From contig CAYJKN010000002.1 of NCBI GenBank assembly GCA_964371075.1, positions 744,001-808,000 of the forward strand: DNA of 64,000 bases, in the 5' to 3' direction. The notes below the pieces were generated by a model. That model made no database searches, was not told the DNA's origin, and saw only the letters and a program-made list of their open reading frames with translations. This DNA comes from UTCHB3 sp964371075. Its GTDB lineage: Bacteria > Bacteroidota > Ignavibacteria > Ignavibacteriales > Ignavibacteriaceae. Both the position numbers and the translations under genes were made by a program. Below, piece after piece: positions 26,213 through 36,022 of this stretch (positions are counted from its first letter, which is position 1; the number at the start of each line of letters is the position of its first letter).

Positions 26213-27784
26213 TTACTTAATGTAGGCCACTTTTACGGTTGTGGCCATTTGACCGTTCTCCTTTTGGGAAGAAACCCTTATCATGTATGTCCCACTTGAA
26301 ACATTAAGCAAGTTGAAATTTATCTCCTCACTATGTTCACCTTTTGTTGTGAAGGTTGTGTTTGTATAAACTTCACTGCCCATAATGTCATAAACTGTAA
26401 TATTTACTTCACCTTCCATCGGAATTGTGTACTTGACATTCGTACTTCCGCTGAAGGGGTTTGGACTTGCATAAATCTTTATCGCTCCGGATAGTTGTGT
26501 GTTAAACTCATCTTCAACACCGGTTGGTTTTCTGACACCTTTCATAATAAATACCCGGTTAAATTGAGAAAAACCACCCTGGTATTCTGCTTCCTCTCCA
26601 ATACAGATGTCATCAACTCCGTCACCTGTTACATCACCTATTCTTCCGGAGAAGTTTGGTCTTTTATCACTAAAGGAATATTCATCCGCCTTCTCAGTTG
26701 GTATCGGGTTACCTCCAAGAAAAAGACGAGCAGAATAATATGAAATGTGAACTATTAAATCATTGTATCCGTCATGGTTTACATCTCCCGGCGAGGTGAT
26801 GTAAGTATATGCACTGTTTTGAAGGTTTAGTCCGGCATCAGGGGAAAGATTTGGAGGTTTTGTGCCAAATGACATCACTATTGTGTACCAGTAGGGAAAG
26901 GGCGTGCCATAATTAAGTGTAATCAGTTCTCCTTTATTATCACCATTTATGTCCGGTATTGCTCTTATATGTGTTGTATCATATATCTTAAAAGTGTCGG
27001 AGAAAGCAAATGAAGGATTACCGTAATAGAATTTCCTGAATTCTCTGTCTGGGATGTTCACAGGTTGATATTCCATTGAAATATCAGTACAACCATCTCC
27101 ATCTATGTCAACGAATTGTTGAAAAACCGCAAAATGGTTACCGGAATAATAATATGCGTTGTTAGAATCTGAAAGCATGTGGTAGGAGGGTATAGTATCT
27201 GTGTTCCCGGTTTCAAAGAAAACGATACTCCCGGATTTGGTTGGGTAACTATTCTTTGTTCCAACAAATTCCTCCCATCCATCACCATTAAAATCTATTG
27301 GCCAATTCTGTCCTTTGAGGAATAGCGTGTTCTTAGAACTGTCCGGAAATGAGAAATAAAAAGTATGATCCGGGAGTGAATCTAAAAATGGTCCGCCATA
27401 ATAGATAAGAAATTTAGCGGCTGCAGGGGGTGAATACCAACCACATATAATATCCCTATAACCATCTCGGTTCCAATCACATGCAGTCACTGCTCTAGCG
27501 TGTAGTACCGGAATGGAAAAAACGGCATTCTGATTTATTGGATTTCCACCCTTAAAAAAATATGCTCTTGCAACATTTGTGTTTGGAGTTTCACTAAGTG
27601 TTATCAGGAAATCATCATACCCATCTGGGTCTTGGTCACCCATATAGACTATTGATTCATACAAAAAATACCCCGCCTTGCTGAATACTATCGTATCAAA
27701 CTGGGCATTCGTTTCTGTTGTAACTATTACAACGAGAAGAAGCAAAAATCCACATCGGGTTAAGAAATATTTTAGTGTGGACAT
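26213..27784 (-). CDS. secreted FG-GAP/VCBS repeat beta-propeller with T9SS sorting domain
   Basis: 523 aa. After a signal peptide (FLLLLVVIVTTETNAQ) there are about seven repeats with a calcium-binding DxDxDG-like loop: DQDPDGYDD, DWNRDGYRD, DFNGDGWEE, DIDGDGCTD, DINGDNKGE, DVNHDGYND and DVTGDGVDD. That number is enough to close an integrin-alpha-type seven-bladed propeller. The C-terminus is a T9SS type A domain (SPNPFSGSTNVKYTIP, VYDIMGSEV, TKGEHSEEINFNLLNVSSG). It is probably a surface adhesion or scaffold protein, cotranscribed with the large beta-helix protein downstream. Confidence 0.85.
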   Translation of the reverse strand: MSTLKYFLTRCGFLLLLVVIVTTETNAQFDTIVFSKAGYFLYESIVYMGDQDPDGYDDFLITLSETPNTNVARAYFFKGGNPINQNAVFSIPVLHARAVTACDWNRDGYRDIICGWYSPPAAAKFLIYYGGPFLDSLPDHTFYFSFPDSSKNTLFLKGQNWPIDFNGDGWEEFVGTKNSYPTKSGSIVFFETGNTDTIPSYHMLSDSNNAYYYSGNHFAVFQQFVDIDGDGCTDISMEYQPVNIPDREFRKFYYGNPSFAFSDTFKIYDTTHIRAIPDINGDNKGELITLNYGTPFPYWYTIVMSFGTKPPNLSPDAGLNLQNSAYTYITSPGDVNHDGYNDLIVHISYYSARLFLGGNPIPTEKADEYSFSDKRPNFSGRIGDVTGDGVDDICIGEEAEYQGGFSQFNRVFIMKGVRKPTGVEDEFNTQLSGAIKIYASPNPFSGSTNVKYTIPMEGEVNITVYDIMGSEVYTNTTFTTKGEHSEEINFNLLNVSSGTYMIRVSSQKENGQMATTVKVAYIK

Positions 27785-28323
27785 AGGATTACCTCACAAT
27801 TATTTTTTGTTGATGGAAATGGATACAGATTTTGATTGAGAAGAGTTAAAAGAAGGCACAAAAAAATCGGATATCCCAAATTTTTGTTATTTGAAACATG
27901 CAGCGATGATAGGAAAGAAGCCCAAAATGAAATTAAGGATTTTTTCCTGATTGGAGATAAAGATACTTCCATCATATTAATGTAATGATGATGTACAAAA
28001 ATATGGAACAACCGGCCCATGATATAGTTTACTCCCAAAGAGATTCAAAGCTATTGAATTAAAATTCAATGCTCTTTCAAACGTTATCAAAATTTCTGAA
28101 TAAAAAAGGGTAAAAAGTAATCCCTATTTTCCGATTGCAGAATAGATAAAGGAGTTTAATTATTATGGTTTTCGCAAGAGTTTCGATGGTAGTGTAATTG
28201 TTTAATTGGTTAAAGTTATGAAATAAATTGATTGTCTCTAATTTTCACGATAGATTAAATTCATTTAGACTTGTTAAAATTAACTCTCATTTATAATTTA
28301 AATAAATATACATGTGAGTTAGT
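27785..28323. other. AT-rich intergenic region, no gene seen
   Basis: About 540 bases between two minus-strand genes. It contains the upstream region of the FG-GAP operon. An open frame at 27772-28038 (minus) has no ribosome-binding site or recognisable protein features and overlaps the operon's 5' region, so I do not count it as a gene. No convincing repeats or RNA structures are seen. Confidence 0.5.
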
Positions 28324-28782
28324 TTATCTCCCAAACTGTTTTAGGTGGTGATTGAGGTGAAGATATGCCAGGCGCCCCCACTGGTGTTTATCGAGATCAC
28401 CAAAGACGGGGTGTTTTCTTAACTCTTCATTCCCATACCGGATTTCAAAATTAGTCACCATATCGGTTAAAATTCCTCTATCCAACTCAAAAGCTGTTAG
28501 TTTTGTTCCTCCAACACCCTGCTTAAGTTCATCAGTGGTTTCAATTTTGCCTTTAGGGATTGGCATTCCCAAAAGGATCATAAATTTCACAAATGTTGAA
28601 GTCATCATGGTTCCACGATAGGGGGAGCGTTTTTCGCCAAATGACAATCTCACCTGATCAGCTGCATGCACCAGCATCTCATGAACATTCATTTTACCCC
28701 ATAATGCGGGGTCTTTTGGTGTAACTTCTGCAATTCTTTTTAACATTTCAGATTTATCAACAGGGTTCAGAAGACTTTTCAT
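28324..28782 (-). CDS. DinB-like protein of the DUF1569 type
   Basis: 152 aa. The pattern W-x-MNVHEMLVHAADQVRLS near the N-terminus and HQWGRLAYLHLNHHLKQFG at the C-terminus is that of DUF1569, part of the DinB/YfiT four-helix-bundle superfamily. The conserved histidines would bind a divalent metal. Family members act as metal-dependent thiol transferases or have unknown roles. It is monocistronic, divergent from the C69 peptidase with about 145 bases between them. Start 28782 is the first ATG and gives a full-length product. Confidence 0.75.
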   Translation of the reverse strand: MKSLLNPVDKSEMLKRIAEVTPKDPALWGKMNVHEMLVHAADQVRLSFGEKRSPYRGTMMTSTFVKFMILLGMPIPKGKIETTDELKQGVGGTKLTAFELDRGILTDMVTNFEIRYGNEELRKHPVFGDLDKHQWGRLAYLHLNHHLKQFGR

Positions 28783-28928
28783 ATTTCATCGCTTTTTAAT
28801 GATGGATTCAAAGATTATAAAATAGATTTATCCTAAATATAATCGAAAATGATCATTTATTTATCTCTGTTTAGGTTGGATGATTTTATTATCTTGTTTG
28901 ACTATTATTTTAAATATCCGGAGACCAG

Positions 28929-30740
28929 ATGAAGAGAATTTCAACGCTTATAACGCTGATTCTATTCCTTTCACCCGCAGCATTTTATGCCTGCACTAAT
29001 TTTATCGTTACAAGAGGGGCATCAACTGATGGCTCTACGATGATCACCTATACCGCTGATTCCTACAATATGTATGGAGAGTTGTACCATTTCCCCGCAG
29101 CAAAGTACCCCGAAGGTGCATTGCTTGAGGTGTATGAATGGGACACAGGCAAGTTTCTTGGCAAAATCAGACAGGTTCGAGAAACTTACAATGTGACAGG
29201 TAACATGAATGAACACCAGCTCGCAATTGGTGAGACCACTTTTGGAGGCAGGAATGAACTTGTGAACCCAAAAGGGGTGATTGACTATGGCAGTTTGATA
29301 TATATAACCTTGCAAAGAGCCAAAACTGTCCGTGAAGCTATTAAAATAATGACTCAATTGGTTGAAGAGTATGGCTATTACAGCTCGGGTGAATCATTTA
29401 CAATTGCTGATCCAAATGAAGCATGGATTCTTGAAATGTCAGGCAAGGGTCCCGGTGTTATGGGAGCAATTTGGGCGGCTGTTAGAATTCCTGATGGATA
29501 TATTTCAGGTCATGCTAATCAGGCAAGGATCACAAAAATTAATTTAAATGATCCCGACAACTTTCTATATGCTCCCGATGTGATAACATTTGCAAGAGAA
29601 AAAGGATATTTTTCAGGAAAAGATTCCGATTTTGATTTCGCAGCGGCTTACAATCCACTCGATTTTGGTGGAATAAGATTTTGTGATGGACGAGTCTGGT
29701 CACTTTTCCGCAGATGTAATTCCACGATGGATAAATATCTGCCGTATATAAAAGGTGAAACTCTCGAGAGAATGCCACTTTATATAAAACCCGATAAAAA
29801 ACTTTCAGTACACGATGTAATGTCCCTTATGCGTGATCATTATAACGGAACCGAACTTGACATGACCACGGGTATTGGCGCAGGTCCTTATGGTAACCCG
29901 ATGAGAGCCAGACCACTGACATGGAAATATAACGGTGAAGAATATTTTAACGAAAGACCAATTTCCACTCCCCAAACAGGATGGTCGTTCATAAGCCAGT
30001 CGCGCAGTAATCTTCCCAACGAAGTTGGTGGAGTTTTATGGTATGGTGTTGATGATACATATACAACCGTATGGTTTCCAATGTATGCAGCAGTTACCGA
30101 TATCCCTGAAAATTACAGAAAAGGACTCGGTTCACTTTCACAGTTTACCTGGGATTCTGCTTTTTGGGTATTTAATGCTGTAGCCAACTTTGCATATCCC
30201 CGTTATAATGTTGTCATAGATGATATCAAAACTGTGCAAAATCAGCTTGAAGGACAATTTTTACTTCGTCAAAAGGAAGTTGAAGAAAAAGCAGTGAAAC
30301 TTCTCTTTTCATCGAGAGCTGAATGTTTGTTATTCCTGACAAATTATTCAAAAGAAGCGGGTAAATCAGTTTACACAACCTGGCGAAAACTGAGTGAAGA
30401 CCTTTTGTTAAAATATATGGATGGTGTTAAAAAGAACGAACATTTTAAGACCGTAAATGTTGGTTATCCGGAACAATTTAGAGGAGAGATAGTTAAGGAG
30501 AGTGGTGACAAACTCAAAATAAAGAAACTTCCGGGTGAAAATGAAATGACCCTGGGGGCACACATCTCTGCAGCAAAGGAACTGATCAAACAAAAAAACT
30601 ATTCCGCAGCAAAAACTGAACTTGAAGCAGTTCTAAAACTCGACCCCAACAATTCATGGGCAAAGGAAGAACTGAAAAAAGTCAATTCACTCTTAGGAGC
30701 GATTGATGAACTTCACAACAAAAATTTTGGAATGAATTAG
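28929..30740 (+). CDS. C69-family dipeptidase with exported N-terminus
   Basis: 603 aa. The signal peptide ends at Ala21, and Cys22 starts the mature protein (ACTNFIVTRGASTDGS). This is the N-terminal nucleophile Cys of peptidase family C69 (dipeptidase A, Ntn-hydrolase fold). Other family features are the TADSYN strand, SFTIADPNEAWILEM and SGHANQARIT. The last ~50 residues form a TPR-like helix pair (AKELIKQKNYSAAKTELEA), an addition to the usual C69 core. It would cleave dipeptides outside the inner membrane. It converges with the hydrolase gene, with 3 bases between the stops. Confidence 0.88.
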   Translation: MKRISTLITLILFLSPAAFYACTNFIVTRGASTDGSTMITYTADSYNMYGELYHFPAAKYPEGALLEVYEWDTGKFLGKIRQVRETYNVTGNMNEHQLAIGETTFGGRNELVNPKGVIDYGSLIYITLQRAKTVREAIKIMTQLVEEYGYYSSGESFTIADPNEAWILEMSGKGPGVMGAIWAAVRIPDGYISGHANQARITKINLNDPDNFLYAPDVITFAREKGYFSGKDSDFDFAAAYNPLDFGGIRFCDGRVWSLFRRCNSTMDKYLPYIKGETLERMPLYIKPDKKLSVHDVMSLMRDHYNGTELDMTTGIGAGPYGNPMRARPLTWKYNGEEYFNERPISTPQTGWSFISQSRSNLPNEVGGVLWYGVDDTYTTVWFPMYAAVTDIPENYRKGLGSLSQFTWDSAFWVFNAVANFAYPRYNVVIDDIKTVQNQLEGQFLLRQKEVEEKAVKLLFSSRAECLLFLTNYSKEAGKSVYTTWRKLSEDLLLKYMDGVKKNEHFKTVNVGYPEQFRGEIVKESGDKLKIKKLPGENEMTLGAHISAAKELIKQKNYSAAKTELEAVLKLDPNNSWAKEELKKVNSLLGAIDELHNKNFGMN

Positions 30741-30743
30741 GAG

Positions 30744-31508
30744 TTATTTCCTCCGTTCCAACATGTCCGTAAGAACATGACGATTTCCTCGAGAGAGCTC
30801 AGCCAGAGTTGGTGTGAGCTCTCCGTGTTTTAAATCAGAAAGTATCACCATTTCTGCTTTGGGAACTTTTTTACACAACATTTCGATGTCCTCAATTTTC
30901 ATAAATTCATCCCTCTCGCTTGCAACAAACCAGCAAAATGCCTCTATTTCACTCATTTTTTCAGGATTAATGTGAACAGGCGATAACCAAAGGGACTTTA
31001 AACTATCAAGCAGACGATCAAACTTCTCAGGCTCGGGTGAAAGTGACTTATAATCATTTCTCATCTCCTCATCCTGAGCAATGCTCGCAAATGCCTCGTG
31101 AAGGTCTATCTCTTCATGCCACCCGTCCTTTCCTGAATCAGGAGCAATTGCCACCACGGTTTTAACTCTTTTTGGTTGTTGATATCCCATGACAATGCCG
31201 GTTATGGCTCCATCACTAAAACCGATAACAGAAGCATCTTCAACACCGAGTTGGTCAAGTATTCCAAAAACATCATCCGCGTAGAGTTCGTAACTTAAAG
31301 GCAGTTCACCATGATACGACCTGCCATGCCCTCTGAATTCGGGGGCAATAAATGAAAATTTGTTCCGGTCGAGAGCGTAAACCACTGGTGCCATCTCTCT
31401 GTTGTCACCTAATCCACCATGAAGTAATACAACATGATGAGGACCTGTGCCTGTGGTATGAAAAAAAAGTTTTGTTTTATCTTTTGCCGTAAAATATCCG
31501 GATCGCAT
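30744..31508 (-). CDS. alpha/beta hydrolase
   Basis: 254 aa from ATG 31508. This start is chosen because GGAGG lies just upstream, spanning the stop of the kinase gene. The oxyanion loop VLLHGGLGDN and the nucleophile elbow GFSDG are clear; PEFRGHGRS is typical. The late Asp/His are probably in the ASERDEF and DLKHGELTP regions. It is a cytoplasmic esterase/hydrolase-type enzyme with unknown substrate. It is the last gene of the minus-strand chemosensory run, with its Shine-Dalgarno overlapping the preceding stop, so it is probably cotranscribed. Confidence 0.85.
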   Translation of the reverse strand: MRSGYFTAKDKTKLFFHTTGTGPHHVVLLHGGLGDNREMAPVVYALDRNKFSFIAPEFRGHGRSYHGELPLSYELYADDVFGILDQLGVEDASVIGFSDGAITGIVMGYQQPKRVKTVVAIAPDSGKDGWHEEIDLHEAFASIAQDEEMRNDYKSLSPEPEKFDRLLDSLKSLWLSPVHINPEKMSEIEAFCWFVASERDEFMKIEDIEMLCKKVPKAEMVILSDLKHGELTPTLAELSRGNRHVLTDMLERRK

Positions 31509-31509
31509 A

Positions 31510-32655
31510 TTAACCTCCCTGGGGAATTGTAAAATAAAAAGTGGTACCAACACCCAATTCCGATGTTACACGAATTGAACCTCCATTTTTTTCGACCATA
31601 TCTTTACAGAGCACAAGACCGAGCCCTGTTCCTTTTTCGTGGGCGGTTCCGAGTGTAGTGTTTTGACTTTCAATTTTGAATAATTTTGAAATAGATGCAG
31701 GACTAATTCCAACACCATTATCGGCAACATATATTTCGTAAAAACCATCGGTTGCATATTCACCCACCTTGATCTCACCTCCGGGTTTAGTGAATTTAAT
31801 TGCGTTGTAAACCAGATTTCTTAGAAGAAGATAGAGCATGTTGTGATCTGCTTTAATCGTTCTGCCGGGTTGTGTTTCGTTTGTTAACTTGAGCCCTTTC
31901 TCAGATGCGTTATCAAGGTAAAGTAAAAAAACATCGTTAATAACGCTATGAATTTCAAGCTCAATTGACTCAAATTTCATCAATCCTCTCTGCACCTGTG
32001 CCCAGGCAAGAAGGTTCTCAAGGAGTTTAAACTGACTGTGTGCCGATCTGCTGATATCAAGCACAAATGACTTAATCTGCTCCCTGTCGAGGATGTCGAT
32101 ATCTTCTGCAAGAATATCAGTTATCCCGATAAATGCATTAAAGGGGCTTTTAAGATCGTGAGCCAGAATCGAAAAGAATTTATCTTTAGTGGCATTTAGA
32201 ACCTCAAGTTCCTCGGAATATTTCTTCAGTTTTTCCTGATTTAACATTTTTTCATGCTGGAGCCGGCCTCTTTCCACTGCGTAAAAGATTGATCTCGCAA
32301 GGAGCGAACTGTGAACCTCACCTTTAACCAGATAGTCTTGAGCGCCTTCTCTCACTGCCTTCAGAGCAAGAGATTTATCCTCATTACCGGTAAGCACGAT
32401 AACGGGGATGTATGGATATTTTGCAAAAAAAGTTTTAAAGGTATCAAGCCCCTGACTTTCAGGAAGTCCGAGATCCAGAAGTACCAATTGAATATTTTTA
32501 TCAGATGTGGTTTTAATTGCATCGGTAAGGTTGGAATTTAAAAAGAGTTCATATTCTCCATCGGGCATCCCTTCTTTCAGGAGAAGAGTGATCAGTCTTG
32601 ATGCGATGGGACTGTCTTCAACTAACAAAATTTTTATTTTATGGTCGGTCATCAA
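31510..32655 (-). CDS. response regulator-histidine kinase (REC-HisKA-HATPase)
   Basis: 381 aa. The N-terminal receiver domain has acidic ED near residue 14 and the phospho-acceptor Asp61 in VLLDLGLPES. A short coiled coil leads to a HisKA domain with the His in FSILAHDLKSPFNAF and a HATPase domain with N box NLVYNAIKFT and G boxes DNGVGIS and GTGLGLVL. It has no membrane segments, so it is a cytoplasmic kinase with its input in REC. Placed after cheB in the chemosensory operon, it is the probable output protein, receiving phosphate from CheA and passing the signal to an unknown partner. The GGDEF domain of Wsp systems is absent. Confidence 0.88.
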   Translation of the reverse strand: MMTDHKIKILLVEDSPIASRLITLLLKEGMPDGEYELFLNSNLTDAIKTTSDKNIQLVLLDLGLPESQGLDTFKTFFAKYPYIPVIVLTGNEDKSLALKAVREGAQDYLVKGEVHSSLLARSIFYAVERGRLQHEKMLNQEKLKKYSEELEVLNATKDKFFSILAHDLKSPFNAFIGITDILAEDIDILDREQIKSFVLDISRSAHSQFKLLENLLAWAQVQRGLMKFESIELEIHSVINDVFLLYLDNASEKGLKLTNETQPGRTIKADHNMLYLLLRNLVYNAIKFTKPGGEIKVGEYATDGFYEIYVADNGVGISPASISKLFKIESQNTTLGTAHEKGTGLGLVLCKDMVEKNGGSIRVTSELGVGTTFYFTIPQGG

Positions 32656-32665
32656 CTGCCTTTCT

Positions 32666-33730
32666 CTACATTTTTCTTAAATTATTTAACAACCGTTTAA
32701 TTTCAAGCGGGGAAAGTGACAATTCACTTGCACCCAGTTCATCAGCAACTTTCGGCATACCATACACAACACAACTTTTTTCAGATTGTGTTATTGTTAA
32801 TCCGCCTGCCTTTTTAATATTTAACAATCCTTGAGCACCGTCACTCCCCATCCCTGTTAGCAGAATAGCAAGAGTGCTTGAACCATAAGTACCAGCAAGG
32901 GAGTTGAAAGTCTCATCGATAGATGGCCTGTGTCCATTAAGGGTTGATGATCGTGAAAATAAAAATCTTCCATTCTTATCAAATTTAAGATGTGTGTCTT
33001 CCGGAGGGAAATAGATATTGCCTGCTTCGGGTAACCCTCCCTCGGTGGCAAAACCCACATTTAATGAAGTGGTTTTGCCAAACCACTCTACAAATCCCGC
33101 AATAAAACCCTCACTTATGTGTTGGACACACACAATTGGCAACTGCTGAGGAGAAGAGAAAAAATCGAATAGCTCGGTGAGAACTTGCGGTCCCCCGGTT
33201 GAGGCACCAACACCAATGATTTTTAACGATTTTCCCGGATTAAACTCTTTTTGCTGAACCTGCTCGTTTGTATCACTTCCGGGACGGTCTTTTCTTTTCC
33301 TTCTGAAGGTATAAACTCCTGATAACAGGATAATTTTTTTAATCAACCGGTCACCGTTTTTTCTAAACTCTTCTTCAGTCTGAACGAGTGGTTTTGGAAA
33401 AACATCCACAGCTCCGGCTTCAAGGAGTGCAAAGATGGTATTTTCATCCCCCTCTTTCTGAACGGCGGAACTTATCACAAGGATAGGTTTGGGGTCTTTT
33501 TCCATTATCTGCATAATAAGTTCGAGACCATCAATTTTTGGCATCTGGTAGTCGGTGCAAATAACATCGGGTTTAAGTTTGGAGAGGGAAGCAAGAGCTT
33601 CGAACCCATCTGTAAAAATCCCTACAACCTCTATAGCCGGGGAATTTACTAAAAGTTTTTTTAATATGTGTAAAACGACAGGTGAGTCGTCAATCAACAT
33701 CACTCTAACCGGTTTTTTAAATTGAGTCAT
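32666..33730 (-). CDS. cheB: chemotaxis protein-glutamate methylesterase CheB
   Basis: 354 aa, normal for CheB. The receiver domain has IDDSP and Asp60 in VICTDYQMPKIDG. The C-terminal methylesterase domain has the nucleophile in GVGASTGGPQ, the His in CVQHISEGF and the Asp in LTGMGSDGAQG. Phosphorylated by CheA, it removes methyl groups from MCP glutamates to reset sensitivity. It lies 30 bases after cheA and 10 bases before the REC-kinase. Confidence 0.95.
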   Translation of the reverse strand: MTQFKKPVRVMLIDDSPVVLHILKKLLVNSPAIEVVGIFTDGFEALASLSKLKPDVICTDYQMPKIDGLELIMQIMEKDPKPILVISSAVQKEGDENTIFALLEAGAVDVFPKPLVQTEEEFRKNGDRLIKKIILLSGVYTFRRKRKDRPGSDTNEQVQQKEFNPGKSLKIIGVGASTGGPQVLTELFDFFSSPQQLPIVCVQHISEGFIAGFVEWFGKTTSLNVGFATEGGLPEAGNIYFPPEDTHLKFDKNGRFLFSRSSTLNGHRPSIDETFNSLAGTYGSSTLAILLTGMGSDGAQGLLNIKKAGGLTITQSEKSCVVYGMPKVADELGASELSLSPLEIKRLLNNLRKM

Positions 33731-33760
33731 CGTAGTTACCTGATGAAAGATTTTACAGTT

Positions 33761-35989
33761 TTATAAAAGTCTATCCAGAGTTTCGATCAAAATTTTCTGA
33801 TCGAAGCCTGACTTGGTTAGGTAAGCATTGGCACCACTTTCGAGCCCTCGTTTTTTCTGTTCATCAGATGAAAGTGAAGTAACAAGAACTACAGGCAAAG
33901 AGGTATATTTTTTCTCAGCTCTAATTTTTTCTGTGAGAGAAAGTCCATCCAAGTTGGGCATTTCAACATCGGAGACTACAGCGTCAATTTCGTTAATCAG
34001 CAGTTTTTGGTACCCATCGAGGCCATCAACAGCAGTAACAACCTCATAACCGGCACTTTCGAGTATTCTTTTCTCCTGGGTTCGTGTGGTTATTGAATCT
34101 TCCACGAGAAGGATTCTTTTTTTTCTAAGGCTTTCAGGTGTTGAAGTTTCAAGAATTTCTGAAGCCGACAATAATTTCACCGTTTTTAACAGATCATTAG
34201 GATTCAGGATCATACACACATCACCTGAAACGAGAATGGTTGACCCTGAAACATTCCGAACTCTCTTCAGCATAAATCCGAGTGGTTTTACCAATACCTC
34301 CTGTTCATCGATCAGGGAATCCACAATAAATCCTGCCTTCTCACCCATCGAGGAGAGGATGACGCACTGGAAGGAGGTACTGTTTTTTCGAGATGGATCG
34401 TCAACATCATCCAGTTCCAAAACCGTTTTAAGATTTACAATAGTTACAGGTTCATCCCTGAAAACTATAGTATCCCGCCCCTCCATGGAAAATATTTCAT
34501 CAACACTTACAATAATTGCCGAGACGATAAAATCAACAGGAAATGCAAAGATGTAATTGCCAACCGAAGCGGTCATCACTCTTAAAGTGGCAAGAGTGAG
34601 AGGCAGTTCGATAATAAACCTGGTGTTTATTCCTGTTTCAGATTCAATATTGATTTTGCCTTTAAGTTTTTCGATGTTTGCCTGAACCACTTCCATTCCC
34701 ACACCCCTGCCTGAAACATCGGTTATGATTTTTGAGGTTGAAAAACCCGGCGAAAAAATCAATTTATGAATTTGATGATGTGAAAGGTTTTTTGTGGCTT
34801 CTTCGTCGATGAGTTTTTTTCTCAGTGCGGTCTCAATTATCGTTTTTTCATTTAGTCCTTTACCATCATCCTCAAGTGTGATGGTGATATGATCTGCAAA
34901 GTGATTCGCCGAAAGTTTGATTGTTCCTTCCCTCGGTTTTCCCTTTCCCACTCTTTCTTCGGGTAATTCGATGCCGTGGTCGATGGAATTTCTGATCATA
35001 TGCATGAGGGGATCACGCATCTCTTCCAGGATCTTTTTATCGGCAGTTATCTCACCCCCCTCGATTATAAAACTAACTTCTTTGCCCAGCTCATTTGCTA
35101 TATCACGGACCATCCTGGGATAAAGATTAAAAATATTGGACAGCTTTAACATCCTGAGATTTTTAATAACCTCTTCAAATTCGTAGGCGACAAAATTGAG
35201 TCTGGAGTTATCTTCTGAAATTCCTTCACTAAGACTGCTGATTTCCACCGATGCTGAGTCGAACCTGTTTTTAAGTTTGTTGATGATGAGTCCTACCTCG
35301 GAAAATAGCCCGGGGTTTTCACTTCTCTGAGGGTGAAGTGCTGTTTCAATAGATTTTAACTCACGGGTTGAATCCTCAAGCAGCAGAGAGAGGTCATTAA
35401 TTTTTCCGAGTCTCAATGCGAGTTGAATTTTGGAAACCGTGAGTTCACCCGAGAGGTCCATTAAAGTATCAAGTTTGGTTGAAGCAACTCTAATTGTATC
35501 GATTGAAAACGAAGGGGTGGTTTCTCCTGCGGATTCGTGCGCAGTTGCTTCCGTGAACGACGCTGTTTCATTTGCAGACCCCACGGTTTGTTCCTCACCG
35601 GAATTTCTACTGATTGAGTCATTGATTATTTGATTGATTACTTCGGCGGAGACAAAGTTGGGTGCCTCCCCCGTAACAGCTTCATTAACAAGTGATTTAA
35701 TTACATCAATAGCCTTATACATCCTGTCGAAGTCATGTCTTTTTAACTCAAGACCCTCTTTTTTAACAGCACCGAGCATGTCTTCAAAAAAATGTGCAAG
35801 TGTGACGACATCAACAATCCCAATCATCCTCGCTCCACCCTTCATTGAGTGAGCAGTACGCATCAGTTTTGTGAGTGCATCAGAATTAAAAACATCAGAT
35901 TCAAGCCTCAACAATTCACTGTTTAGAGTCTGAATGTTTTCTTCAAATTCAATTTTAAAAATACTTCTAAGTTCGGGGTCATCAATCAC
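33761..35989 (-). CDS. cheA: hybrid chemosensory kinase CheA with C-terminal receiver domain
   Basis: 742 aa. Domain order: HPt with phosphorylatable His47 (TAHSMKGGARMIG), a linker, the dimerisation helices, the HATPase domain (MRDPLMHMIRNSIDHGIE, GVGMEVV), a CheW-like domain, and a C-terminal receiver (ILLVEDSITTRTQEKRILE, Asp in AVVSDVEMPNLDG). A clear P2 CheY-binding domain is not obvious between HPt and P3. The CheA-REC form is typical of Wsp/Frz-like alternative chemosensory systems. It is controlled by the MCP through CheW, and is encoded 33 bases downstream of the MCP gene. Confidence 0.94.
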   Translation of the reverse strand: MIDDPELRSIFKIEFEENIQTLNSELLRLESDVFNSDALTKLMRTAHSMKGGARMIGIVDVVTLAHFFEDMLGAVKKEGLELKRHDFDRMYKAIDVIKSLVNEAVTGEAPNFVSAEVINQIINDSISRNSGEEQTVGSANETASFTEATAHESAGETTPSFSIDTIRVASTKLDTLMDLSGELTVSKIQLALRLGKINDLSLLLEDSTRELKSIETALHPQRSENPGLFSEVGLIINKLKNRFDSASVEISSLSEGISEDNSRLNFVAYEFEEVIKNLRMLKLSNIFNLYPRMVRDIANELGKEVSFIIEGGEITADKKILEEMRDPLMHMIRNSIDHGIELPEERVGKGKPREGTIKLSANHFADHITITLEDDGKGLNEKTIIETALRKKLIDEEATKNLSHHQIHKLIFSPGFSTSKIITDVSGRGVGMEVVQANIEKLKGKINIESETGINTRFIIELPLTLATLRVMTASVGNYIFAFPVDFIVSAIIVSVDEIFSMEGRDTIVFRDEPVTIVNLKTVLELDDVDDPSRKNSTSFQCVILSSMGEKAGFIVDSLIDEQEVLVKPLGFMLKRVRNVSGSTILVSGDVCMILNPNDLLKTVKLLSASEILETSTPESLRKKRILLVEDSITTRTQEKRILESAGYEVVTAVDGLDGYQKLLINEIDAVVSDVEMPNLDGLSLTEKIRAEKKYTSLPVVLVTSLSSDEQKKRGLESGANAYLTKSGFDQKILIETLDRLL

Positions 35990-36022
35990 TTTAAACCTCG
36001 AAACCTTTGTTGCTTTTCATTA

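Noticed and set aside
27772..28038. 88-codon minus-strand frame before the FG-GAP gene
   Set aside because: AT-rich low-quality composition, overlaps the downstream gene's start, no ribosome-binding site.
34086..34556. Long plus-strand frame opposite cheA
   Set aside because: Serine-rich shadow of the cheA coding strand; cheA has complete conserved domains in the other orientation.
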